DNA from: Isoetes taiwanensis
Lineage: Eukaryota; Streptophyta; Lycopodiopsida; Isoetales; Isoetaceae
Assembly: GCA_021234155.1 (NCBI GenBank)
Contig: JAJEKV010000050.1
Coordinates: forward strand, 7,983,700 to 8,047,699
Direction of reading: 5' to 3'
DNA: 64,000 nt
This document shows positions 27,000 to 37,659 of the stretch, piece after piece; within the stretch, counting starts at the first letter, position 1; each line of letters begins with the position of its first letter. The notes beneath the pieces were generated by a model. It had not been told where the DNA came from. It saw nothing but the letters and a program-made list of their open reading frames with translations, and ran no database searches. Position numbers and translations under genes: made by a program.

Positions 27000-27370
27000 T
27001 CATAAATCTCTTACAATGGTAAAAGCTGATGTGATCACACAATTATGAGCCTGGTGTTCACATGAAATGGAAAATTTCTCAATCTTTTCATTTTGCCCGT
27101 TGCACAGCGTCAAAGGCCTTTGCAAAGTCAACAAAGCAGCAATACAGATCCTACCATCGATTCCTGATGTCCTCAACCAAGGTCCGGAGTGTAATAATAT
27201 GATTAATGGTAGAATGTTTGGGCCTGAATCCTGCCTATGTGAGGGCCAGCAGTTTTGAAAACAACAAATAACTATGATTGTTCGATAATTATCTGGGCAG
27301 TGAGGGTCACCTGCCTTGTAGATGGGAACAACCATGCTAGTGGTCCACTGTGGGGGGAGGCCTTCCTAAT
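27000..27370 (-). pseudogene. LINE reverse transcriptase start, frameshifted
   Basis: The minus-strand frame contains VVPIYKAGDPHCPDNYRTI, the usual entry to a LINE RT domain. A frame change leads to CCFVDFAKAFDAV, the block A motif with the catalytic aspartate. The domain is cut off before the YxDD box, so no active enzyme can be made. Confidence 0.8.
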
Positions 27371-28269
27371 ATGCCCTGTTGAATAATGCACTTAGGATAG
27401 GCACTATGGGTGGCCACACATCCATTTGAGGTAGCTCCTTTGCATGTAGATCTAAAATCACATTTGCCTTTCTATTGTGGTTATGCAGGCCACAATGTGA
27501 CCCTCGGCCCTCTGTGATTTCTTACCGAACACATGCATTGTAGATGCTTTGCTTTGCTCGAACTCCCAGAGGATCATAGAGATGTTGCAAGTATTGTACC
27601 CATTGCTCGAAAGTAATGTTTCCCGGAAACTACAGAGGCTTCCTTAGTACCTTTCCCCAGAAGGTCCTACGATGACAATCTAGGAGATAACATTCCTGTT
27701 TGATGCCCCAGGCTTTCTTTCCCCTAAAAAGTATAGTACCCTATCGTCGCGTAATGGGTTACCAAAGCGAGGATCGATGACGATCAAAACCCGGCGTTTA
27801 AGTTCTTTATATTCAACATCCAACCACTGGTTACGAGGAAATGTTTCTGCCCTTGAAGGCCTCCGTGGGCGGCTTTTTCCAACGCACCTCTTGGCAGCAG
27901 TCATAAGCACCAATTGGTAAGTTTGTTGGTGTAGCATGGGAAGTTGCCGAATTTTTGCTAGGTCATCTGTGAGCACCTGAGCATAAGCGTTTGCATGGCC
28001 ATAATCCAAGCGCAGATGAGGCATATGAGGAGTTGTAGCACAAGGGATCCGAACAGTATGCCAAGGAAAAGTGGTTAGTGATTTGAGTCTACTTCTTTAT
28101 CCCTACTATATGTTCCATAGCGAAGGTAGGTAACCAGGTGCATATCCTACTCAGTTATGAGCAGAGATGGCCATTGCGCTAAACATTGCAGATAATCAAG
28201 TCAAATATGATGCACATATGAAGCAATGGTCTGCCATTGAGCGTGACCAGGTGTCGTCTATCATCTGAT

Positions 28270-28640
28270 GCCCGTCAAGCAGTCTCTGCAGGGCGGAGCT
28301 GTAACACGTCCTCTGCCAAGGCATCAAACTTTATTAGTTGTACTATCCCTGTGTAGGCATTGAAGTCTCTAAGTAGCATGACCCTTCCCAATTGCATGTG
28401 CTGTTGTATGTCATCGTATATATAGGTATATGTATCTAGCCTATCGACATCTGAGTGGCAGCGATAAAAGTTAGATTTCGCATGTGGGAAGTAGCATAGT
28501 GCCACAAAGAGGGGGTCACCACTGCAATGCTGTACTTGTACCCAAAGGTAACGATTGTGTCTGTCCATCTTGGCTGTTCTATAGACAAAACAGTTAGTAG
28601 TACTAGAAGAAGACACAAGAAAAGATGTGGATTCACATTT
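28270..28640 (-). pseudogene. LINE AP-endonuclease (EEP) fragment
   Basis: The frame at 28275-28616 (minus, 113 codons) reads RTAKMDRHNRYLWVQVQ, CYFPHAKSNFYR, YIYDDIQQHMQLGRVMLLRD and FNAYTG. This is the C-terminal half of the apurinic endonuclease domain, in which GDFNA is the usual catalytic motif. Here LRDFNAYTG replaces it. The N-terminal half of the domain is missing or frameshifted. Confidence 0.8.
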
Positions 28641-30496
28641 GACTATATTGTAGTTGTTGTAGAAAATGAAAGAAGAAGAGGAAGTGCATTCTTCGAGACC
28701 ATGTTGTTATCGATATCACAAAGTGTTTTTTACTTTAGGAATAGAACTTTCTTTGTTGTAAATGATTAATAGAATTCATTTAAATTGAACGATCACAAAT
28801 TTGGAAGGCCCTCAGGCACATAAGGTGACAAAACTACAATATTATTATGCACTTGCCTCTGTAGCTATGTAAACAATAGTGTCTAGAGTGTCTTGTCTAT
28901 AATTCCACCAGGCATAGGGAGGTCCATCCCAATAAATTCTGAAAATGAGAAGCTTAATCCGAATTCTTCTTTCAAGAAAAATTTAGGGATATCAGAAACT
29001 CATGATATTCATTCTCAATTGCCTCAAACCACCATCATGAATAGATTCTTGCCTCTCTAGGCATTCCACTTGGACAAATTTATGCCTCTCATAGGACGAT
29101 AACCAAATGTATTTAAGTTGTTTTCTACTGTTGAATCGTTTAGAGAAGATCATTGGCATTGATGCAGTTACCAAGTTCAGGAGGAATGTTACTATGGAAC
29201 TGGTTTTTTAGACAAGTTATGCAAAATTCAAAGCTTACCAAGTGATGCTAGCATATTGAACTTGAATCCATTACCATCAACTTAAAGTATTTCTAGTGGC
29301 TAGCACCTCCCTAATTGTGGTGGTATTTGTATAACCAAAATGTTATGGAACAAGGCCAAATATGTCAAATAATATATCTCATGAAATGGAAAGTCAATCT
29401 TTCAATGTAGGACCAGTTTTTGAAGCTTTTTTTAGCCTAAATATCTGAAAAGGAATGACTTCTGTAAGACTGTTATAATGCATTATTTATAAATTGGTTC
29501 TGTTAATATGGTGGAGCTTAGATAAAGGTATTCAAATATAATGCAGTTTTCAAGTTCTGGTGGTGGTATGATGTTGCTGAAGCTATTGAGAAATTGATCC
29601 AACTTTTTAATCTCTATAAGATGCCTATATGCAGCGAAATAATTCCTTCCGTGGAGGTGTATTATTATGCTGTTTTGTCATAAATTGGATTACCTTTTGT
29701 ATAGATAATGTTGAGTGGATAAATGTTGGCAGGAACAGAAATAGAAGGTGGCATAATTAGCAAGGTATTTTTTAAGCGCCCTATATTTTTTAATAGCAAA
29801 AAACAACTGGCTACTATCCATATATGATAAATAACTCAGTGTAGTTTGGCATTGTTTTTTGGGGGCTGGATGTGTTTTAAGAGAGTTGTCTACTCTTAGA
29901 TCAAGATTGTACTTTAGTTGTTGAATTGCAGTCGCACGACACCATTTCCATGATGTTTTAGCCAGATCAACACACTGAGGTTCGAGATTGAACCGACATA
30001 GGATTTCTTGCAGATAAAAAGTACTTGGAAACTTATGGGTACACAATTTGAAAACAAAAGAGAACTTGTTAACTTGCTAATTTTAAAATATTAAACTTCA
30101 TTCCAATGATGAACTTGAAAGATTGAGAGTGGAGACTCTTACACCATCTGCAGTGCAGTAACATGTGTATGGACTAGAATCAGAGGCATTCCAAGGATTT
30201 AGCAACTTTTCATTGTCGATGATATACTATTTGAGAGAAATGAGTGCTTCTCCACTTTGGGACAACTTGAATGGACTATAAATAATGGAGGGATAGCTTG
30301 CAATGGACTATAAATGATGGAAGAAAAGTTAATGAGAAAGATCTCTCTTACTAACAAAGTTGTCATAGATGAATAGGGAAATACAATAATGTTTAATATT
30401 TTCATTTTGATTGGTCTATCATAAGACTGTTGATGTGTTTGGCTTCTCAAAGTGAGAAGCAATAATTAAATGGGGTCTGTGCGAGTCGTATTAAAG

Positions 30497-30990
30497 ATAC
30501 GCTAAACGACATTGCTAAACCTCAGCTCCTCAAGGTGAGGTCTTCATGGCAACACGACAGACTATGACCTGGTATCCAAAAAACCTCTCGGTTTGATAGC
30601 GATGGGAAACCAACCGCCCTAAGACCCTAACCTTGGAACAAGTGGCACCTAACCCTGGACCCATCAGACATATACAAGCAACCTAAACTGATCGAGGCCC
30701 TTAAAATGGAATTGTTTCACATCTATCAAAACACACTGAAGGCCAAGGTTCGAAAAACTTTCTAAGCCTCACCAGACAGTTTGCTGCCTATAGATAATAC
30801 ATATCGGGTTTAATATAGAACAAGACTTGGATATACCGGATTTTACACTAAACTATGTTATTTTGTACTGGAATTTTGCCGGCATCCAAAAATCTAAACT
30901 GGAAATTTTGAATTTCAACTGGAATTTTAAGGGCCTAACCCCCACTTTTTCGAACCTGGACCAGAGCCTTTGTTACTTCAAATCCAAATG
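30497..30990. other. no gene recognised
   Basis: The next exon of the methyltransferase gene should lie here on the minus strand, but no VLRPGG-type motif could be found. The gene therefore appears truncated or its next intron extends beyond the window of similarity. Confidence 0.45.
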
Positions 30991-30996
30991 ACTCAC

Positions 30997-31690
30997 CATA
31001 TATTGTCCAAGGAATCAAACAACGTGAACAATGTGCCATGTCAAATGCACCAGCAGGGAAAGGCAAACGATGTGTGGCAAATTGCAATTATTCCCAGTAT
31101 AGCAGGGGTTCCACGCTCAAGTGCAAATTGTACCTGAGCTTCATGATTGTCCCGTGGAGCTAGTGACGTTGTCAAAATGTTGCGATCAAGCAAATACCCA
31201 CCCCAACTGGCTACCAGACAGAATTCTTGCAGGAAAGGTGTCACAAGATAAGAAGGAAGCAAATGCATATGATAAGATTTAGGTATCAAGCAAAAAAGTA
31301 CCCCACATCCAGTGTTAAATGCAGTGTGTATCCTTCTATCTTTCATTTCTAGAATAAGCTCCTCTATCTAGTCCAAGTATTCCCCTACACCATTAGGAAA
31401 CATTGTCCCACCACTAGGAAAAATGAATTTCTCTCCGTTCTTTTGAACCTAGTGCTGGTTGCTCTTTTCTGAGTTGATCCAATCAAAAGGCACGTTTCTG
31501 TAAATATAAAGGGTTAGTTGGACTCATATACAACGAACAACAATGAGGCAGAAAATAGGTAAGTGCTAACACCTGTACCAACATTCGTTTCTGCTAGCAG
31601 GCCACTTAATTGGTACCTTATAACCTTCTGGAGGTGGAAACAGACATTGGAGCCTCTTAGAGCTTGAAGGACAGTGCCGCTCTCCAAAGA
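30997..31690 (-). pseudogene. PMT-family SAM-dependent methyltransferase, multi-exon, broken
   Basis: Three minus-strand exons match the plant PMT (DUF248, putative Golgi methyltransferase) family. Exon A ends at 31573, TACAG|GTGTTAG, and carries [18 protein letters not shown]. Exon B, 31497 to 31302 after acceptor TTTACAG, carries NVPFDWINSEKSNQH, GEKFIFPSGGTMFPNG and ending FNTGCG. Exon C, 31214 to 30997, carries [29 protein letters not shown] and [13 protein letters not shown]. It ends at donor ATG|GTGAGT. These are the SAM-binding and family-signature blocks in the right order. Lesions include a TAG where Trp follows NQH, a TAG after GEYLD, a frame shift in the ERHCP region, about 7 extra bases before HRLPFP, and a TG instead of AG acceptor before exon C. 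N-terminal and downstream exons were not found. Confidence 0.82.
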
Positions 31691-32917
31691 CCAATCGATC
31701 TCTATCATACCTCTACCATCTCTGTGCAAATCTTTATCTATTAACAGGGTCACAATGACTCGCTGTACAAATTTATCTCTTTTCAGTGTCACAAAGACAA
31801 AACCTAAAGTAGATAAATCATCCCTCAACATGGAAATCAACAATAGAACGTGATTCACCTATGGGTCGGTGCAGGGGGTTAGATTTTGGGTGCTTCTGTT
31901 GCACACTGGAAAATCATTCAAGCATCAACGGTAGGACACTTACTCATAAGCAAGCCTTTAGCACTAGAAAGAGCCATTATAGCTCTAGAGCTTATCGGAA
32001 CTGCAAAAGGGCTAAACCACTCCATGCTCTGTAGATGACATAAAGAAAACAACTTCTACCATGATCAAATGGCTTTTGCTCAAATGAAAAATAGTCGCAC
32101 TAGGTTACAGAAAAAATGACGGCAATATTACCTTACAAAACAAATGCTTCACGTAATATTACATTTGCTAAATGTAAAATGCCAAGGTCCGCCGTCATAA
32201 CTAAACGCCATATCCAAGCTTACTCGTAGGTATACATACATTTTGAAGGTAACATACATTTTGAAGGTAAAAAAACCCTTACCTCTTTTATACAGAATAC
32301 ATATGTGAACCCCCTTCGCAGAGCAGGACGTAGATCAACATCACTCCTAGAAAGATCAATTTGAGGAGTAAAAGGAATAATAGGTGCACATGATGGCGCT
32401 AAAGACGACACCATCGAAACTGGACGTAGATTAATGGAAAATAACCGGCAAAGGTTGATCATGAACAGATGAATAACTAACACCGCGAACTCGAACCTAA
32501 TATGATGGAGAAGGTTGAACAAATGTATGAGATATACGAGGGCCGATGAGAGCCAGCAAAAGCCTCATTATCAGGAAATAAGCAAGCCTTCTGAGCCATT
32601 CAAAAGCTTAAGATCCATTTCTTATATCAAGGACCACTTTTGACCAATATACAATTCGGTAAAGACGAGCCCACTGGCATAGAAACACAAATCCTTGGAC
32701 CATTTATGATAGAATGTGAGATATGAACCCCAAGTCCAGATGCAATTTCTGATCAGTGTTGTCTTGGTTTTAATACATTCGACAATCATGATCTTAATAG
32801 TAGATCATGAAGTTTACCGTAAGTTCCAAATAATTGAGACATTTCTAGAGCCCAATGGTTCTAAAACAATATATTTTGATATTGTCCCCTTCAATGTCAT
32901 GAGATGGCTTGGTAATA
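31691..32917. other. upstream flank of the methyltransferase pseudogene
   Basis: A minus-strand frame at 32220-32522 starts with a hydrophobic stretch (FAVLVIHLFMINLCRLF) that could be a signal-anchor exon of the same gene. PMT proteins have such an anchor, but no sequence motif ties it to the family. Otherwise nothing is recognised. Confidence 0.3.
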
Positions 32918-33786
32918 TCAACTAGAGCTTCACTCGTCCAAATCAAATGATTGAAATGAGAATGGGGGAACGGGAGATTGAAACGAGATGTATCAAGCCC
33001 GATTAATCAAGGCCCCAGCCCTAAAACCCTCTGCGAATCAGTTTGTATCGATATTGCAGATTCTGGCCTGTGCAATAGCTAGATACACAAGTTGTACCAG
33101 TTTGTTTGGAAAAATCTCAGACTCAAAGCTTGATTCTAACAGTCCCTAAACAAGTTCGCCGTCATCAAACAGATCAAAACTAATCCATCATTATCTGCAT
33201 CCTTGAATTGGTGGCCGCAGCCCAAAACTCAGGGGAAAAGGGGGTGTCAAGAAGAAACATGGCTGTAGGTCCATCTCATTCCATTTTGATGCAGATGGTT
33301 TCCACTGTCGTCTGCCCTCTGCCGATGCATGGCTGTAGGTGCATTTCATTCCATTTTGATGCAGATGGTTTCCACTGCCGTCTGCCCTCTGCCGATGCAG
33401 ATCCCATGTTGTCTCCCGCAGACAGCTGCTCTTGTGCAGCAGAAGATCTGCCCTATCGTCCAACTGGCCGCTGGTCTGTGTCCTCGGGCAAGAAGTTGCC
33501 CAATATCATAGTTCTAACCACACCCAAAATAGCCTCCCACAATACAAAACAAATTGGGCACACTATATTGATGCATTTTTTATGAATCAGTGATGTGTTA
33601 TCACTATATTGATGCATTTTTTATGAATCAGTGATGTGTTATCAAGCTATTGAGGCCATGAAGCGTATCCTCTACTGTGCAGTGCTAGAGTTTTGCCCAA
33701 ACATCGCACAAAATACTCAAATTTGAAGGCAACACCAAAAATATACCAAATACTCACATTTGAAGGATGTACAAAAATACACCAAC

Positions 33787-34582
33787 CAGGGAAAATTTTA
33801 AGGGACCTATAATTTTGTATAAGTATAGTTAATTGGCCATTCCTTGTAAAATATGGCCCCAAAAGTGTAGCCTGAATTGGCCATTTTTCCTATTTTTTTC
33901 TAATGTGGCTGCAACCCAATTGGCGATTTTTGAACCAAATATCTAATAATGTGTAGCTCAAATGGCAATTTTTATCTAGATTCTTATTAAATATAGAGCT
34001 AGTTGCCCAAACATAAAGAAGATGCTACCCTATATAAATGTGTTTAAGTTACATGTTGTATGAATTTGAATTCATACCCCATGTATTTCAATAATGCACA
34101 TATTGCTGGTAGGGAGAATCGAAAATCGGATGCTGGAGTCTTCGTAAAGAGGATTGAAAAGTGCCTCAACATTTGATTTTCCAAAAGAGCGGGATTATTC
34201 TTAGTTGGTAGATATATTTAGGAATAAAAATTTCTAATAATGTTGGCCCCCCATAGGTGATGAATTATGAGGGGGTCTCTTAATGAGTTAAGATTTGGCA
34301 AACTTAAGGCATTACAGAATTTGGCCAAGTGGCCTAAATGGCCATTCCATAAGCATATCTAATTCTCACTTGGGACTAAATTGGCCCCAAAGTCGATACC
34401 GCTCCAATTAGCAAACATCTAATTGGCCATTCTAATGTCCTAATAGGCAATAAATTGCCACGAAATGGCGAATCTGCAGGTAGTCTGTAGGTAAGGCATC
34501 CTACTCAAGCCGGCCGTCGCATTTTGCCTGAACCTGTAATTTGTGGCCAAATGGCCCGCCGGGGCCACTAAAATTTTCGCTG
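33787..34582. mobile_element. non-autonomous hAT-like DNA transposon, 796 bp
   Basis: The left end reads CAGGGAAAATTTTA and the reverse complement of the right end reads CAGCGAAAATTTTA, giving terminal inverted repeats of about 14 bp with one mismatch. The element is bounded by the 8 bp direct repeat ACACCAAC at 33779-33786 and 34583-34590. The duplicated locus has a single ACACCAAC at 41585-41592, an exact empty site. The 8 bp target duplication and CAGGG-type ends fit the hAT superfamily. There is no transposase. The interior contains repeated TTGGCCATTT-like motifs on both strands. Confidence 0.88.
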
Positions 34583-34619
34583 ACACCAACTATTCACATT
34601 TGAAGAAAGGCTACACAAT

Positions 34620-35053
34620 TTACCTAAATCCACGGTGGAGATCTCGTACAAGATTCTCCAGATTCCTCCTAGATTGCCGGACTCCATAGCCATATCTCTC
34701 AGATGACACAGATTGGCCCGTAAAATCTCTCCTTCACAGCCCTCCACAACAGACTTAATCACACCAGCAACTTTCGACCGATCCAAACCTCTATTTCTAT
34801 TATCAGAGCCAGCTTTGTTAAGCCAGACAGCGATTTTCCAATGCTCCACCATTAATCTGCAGCCCAGAAATTGATCGCCCCCCTGCGGCCAAACTATCAT
34901 CGGCATAGCCAAACATATGCTTTCCATTAACGAGTTCCATCCGCAGTGTGTTATAAACGCTGCCACAGCTCTGTGCTCCAAAATTTCACTCTGCGGTGCC
35001 CAATTTACCACCATCCCCTGTTTTTCTCCTTCCCTGTACCGATTCAAAAAATT
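34620..35053 (-). pseudogene. UDP-glycosyltransferase C-terminal exon fragment (copy A)
   Basis: The minus strand encodes FLNRYREGEKQG and then the PSPG box, WAPQSEILEHRAVAAFITHC through GWNS and WPQGGDQ. Here the UDP-sugar-binding HCGWNS and the terminal DQ are intact. It continues through a C-terminal helix region (GCEGEILRANLCHLRDMAMES). A one-base deletion in the GCCGGACTC region (about 34674) shifts the frame before the natural end, which corresponds to 34620-34622. The N-terminal two thirds of the gene are absent, and sequence switches to LINE at about 35054. Confidence 0.88.
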
Positions 35054-36617
35054 CCATGTACCATTCGAGAGCAGTATCAGGGTCCGCCAGGGATGCTCTC
35101 TCTCTCCCACACTATTTGGCCTGTATATTGATCAGCTGGGCTTGCTGATAATGGAGGCACTCTGGCTCACTTCCTACATCAGATCATCAGGCAGCTGATC
35201 TATGCTGACGATGTGGGGGCGATGTGGACCTCCTAGCACACACTCAGGCAGACATGCAACGCCATCTCGATGCTCTGGACACATTTTGCCAGGAGACTGA
35301 CATGCGTGTCAACATAGCCAAAACCAAGGTGGTTCTGGTATCGTCCGCACACCAGCCACGACCTCCAATCCTCATTTATCGTGGCCAAAATGTTGAAGTA
35401 GTGCCCGCTTATAAATATTTGGGGGTGGAATTCCCGTCCGCCATGAACTGGGACAATTCCATCCGGCTGCGAGCCGCAGCAGGTTGGAAGGCACTTTATA
35501 CGATAGAGAACAAGAATCACAAGGTAGAGCTGTATGATTGGACCCACCAATTGCACCTATTCAAGGTGCTAGTAGAACCTGTGCTTTTGTATGAGGTCGA
35601 GGTCTGGGGCCCGATGATTTCCCTCGCCACTTGGAATGACTTGGAGCAGGTGCAGAAAGCTTTCTTGGCACGGGCCCTGGGGGTGAAGTCCACAGTCCCA
35701 TGCCAGATACTGTTGCAGGAAACAGGTTACTTGCCTCTTCAAAGGGGGGCCCTTGACAGACACATCGTCTACTTCCAGAAGGTGGTCAGCATGGACGATG
35801 CTCATCTCTCTAACTTTGCTTACACTGTGGCAATGGGGCCTCAACGCCTAAAAGCATGCTGGCAGAAAAAGAGAGCTCAGTGGCTGGCCTGATGGAATGT
35901 GCAGGAGCACAGGTGCATCCAAGTGCAAAAGGAGGCAGATCGCCGCAGCCTCAGGCAGTACCTTGACGCATGCTTCCTCAGTAAGCTATGGGATGCCAGC
36001 ACCCTTGAACAGGTCAAAACGGCACATTATCAATGCCACATAAATTCCATGTTGGAGCGGAGCCCGCAATGCTACCTGCGCACTCATCTACCTATGAAAA
36101 AGCGCAGATCCATTGCCTCTATTCGCATAGGTGCACACCATCTCCGGATTGAGATAGGGAGATGGGTTGGGGAGCTGCGTCAGGAGAAGCTTTGTCAACG
36201 CTGCCAGGTTGGAGCTGTGGAAGACGAATGCCACACCCTTCAGAGTTGTCCGGCATATGATGACATTCGGATATGCTATACTGAGCTGGTCCATCTCGGC
36301 CAACCCCTGCATGAGATGCTGAGCACGAGTTCGGTACGGAGGTTGGGCTCATACATTCAAGAGATCATGGATCGCCGAGATCAGCTCGGTCCTCGGGCAC
36401 TTACTTGATACACATACATATTTCTGTCTATATTTGTATTTGTACAGTTTGACAGCAAACCTATTCCTGTCACGGGTTTTCCCCCAAACAACCCTTTAGG
36501 GCGGGAGGGGTTTTTTTAACCCGGACAGTAATACGCTTGCTGTGCCTCCTGTTTGGGTCCCATAGGCCAATTGGTCTCCGTGGACGATAAAAATCCTATT
36601 CTATTCTATTCTATTCT
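35054..36617 (+). mobile_element. 5'-truncated LINE with RT, C-terminal zinc motif and TTCTA tail
   Basis: The element begins within the RT domain (VRQGCSLSPTLFGLYIDQL). It continues through the YADD catalytic box at about 35200 and the RT thumb and connection (35224-35892). A C-terminal domain with CQRC...ECHTLQSC zinc ligands spans 35899-36408. The 3' UTR has a GC-rich hairpin at about 36486-36518, the conserved GGTCTCCGTGGACGATAAAA and a (TTCTA)n tail at 36595-36617. The endonuclease and N-terminal RT are missing, as expected for 5' truncation during target-primed reverse transcription. Confidence 0.9.
35085..36408 (+). pseudogene. LINE ORF2 C-terminal half, broken
   Basis: RT blocks B to E are present: VRQGCSLSP, then QLIYADDVG. 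An 11-base local duplication of the GATGTGG region (about 35208-35228) shifts the frame. The next frame gives HLDALDTFCQETDMRVNIAK and YKYLGVEF. An in-frame TGA follows WLA at 35890-35892, then the frame continues to 36408 with RIGAHHLRIEIGRW and the CxxC...HxxxxC cluster typical of plant LINE C-termini. Two lesions plus truncation make it non-functional. A relative on the minus strand lies at 17542-18780. Confidence 0.88.
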
Positions 36618-37104
36618 TAACCCCGTTTATACAATCTTGCAGCCTTGTGTTTCGTTGAAGCCTCAACTCTGCTCTGCTCCTTCAACTGGAGCTTCACTCG
36701 TCCAAATCGAATGATTGAAATGAGAATGGGGGAACGAGAGATTGAAACGAGATGTATCAAGCCCGATTAATCAAGGCCTATCAGCCCTAAAACCCTCTGC
36801 GAATCAATTTGTATTGATATTGCTGGCCTGTGCAATAGCCGGATACCCAAGTTGTACCAGTTTGTTTGGAAAAATCTCATTCTAACAGTCCCTGAACAAG
36901 TTCGCTGGCATCAAACAAATCAAAACTAATCCATCACTATCTGCATCCTTGAATTGGTGGCCGCAGCCCAAGACTCAAGGGAAAAGGGGGCGTCAAGAAG
37001 AAATGTGGCTGTAGGTCCGTCTCATTCCATTTTGATGCAGATGGTTTCCTCTGCTCTCTTCCCTTTGCCGATGCAGATCCCATGTTGTCTCCCGCATACA
37101 GTTG

Positions 37105-37659
37105 TGTTAAGGGAAAATCTCCCTTTCAAGACAGAATTCAAGACCTTGGACTTGGCCCGAAGGCCTTCATCAGCACACAAACTAAGACACTTAACTCTGC
37201 CTCTCACCCAGAATTAAGATAATCAAAAGCACACTTACATCCACATTTACATTACAAGAACATCACAAAAGATACTCAAACTGCACTTCTTTATTGAAAT
37301 TAACAAGATACAACAAGAACACCTACATGATCATGGTCTTCAACTAATGATCTCTCTCTCACTCCATACATGATCCTCTTTAGTCATGTAAAATGCCTAT
37401 TTATAAACAAGAATGGTCTAGGTGGCAATGACATGGCAGTGATGTGGCACATGACATGGACCAAGGGTAGTTTTTGTGTTTCTTCTTTGTGCCTTTTCCC
37501 ATGGATCAATGACATGGCAATGATGTAGGAGGATCACTGACATGGACCAATAGGAATATGAATAACATTTGATGATGTGGACCCATGCCAATAATGATAG
37601 TGTCTTTAAATTTAATAGCCATAGTGCTAATGCATTCAAAGGGTGGAAAACCCCTAACA
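37105..37659 (-). repeat. 3' LTR of the gag-only element
   Basis: This is 555 bp, and is the 3' LTR because the element lies on the minus strand. A purine tract, GGGGGAAATA on the minus strand, lies immediately inside it at 37660-37669. The gag reading frame runs through this junction and stops inside the LTR. Confidence 0.95.

Larger units (their letters stand above)
26980..30496 (-). repeat. 3.5 kb block carrying a LINE fragment, copy 2
   Basis: This is the partner of 9536-13046, in the same orientation. It keeps a better LINE remnant on the minus strand. The endonuclease lies at 28616-28275, a linker with DVEYKELKRRV and FLGERKPG at about 28024-27680, and the RT start at 27340-27000. The 1.85 kb from 28640 to 30496 shows no recognised protein. 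Confidence 0.85.
32918..35053. repeat. UGT locus duplication, copy A
   Basis: Copy A is colinear with copy B, which starts at 36682, after removing the inserted elements. Shared landmarks are AGCTTCACTCGTCCAAATC, GAATTGGTGGCCGCAGCCC, CTCTTGTGCAGCAGAAGATC, TATATTGATGCATTTTTTA and the C-terminal UGT exon. Copy A contains the hAT-like element at 33787-34582 and lacks the gag LTR element. It ends abruptly inside UGT exon 2 where LINE sequence begins. Confidence 0.85.

Noticed and set aside
33015-33035. Telomere-like CCCTAAAACCCT
   Set aside because: It is a single occurrence without tandem repetition, also present in the duplicate copy near 36785. It is not an interstitial telomere.
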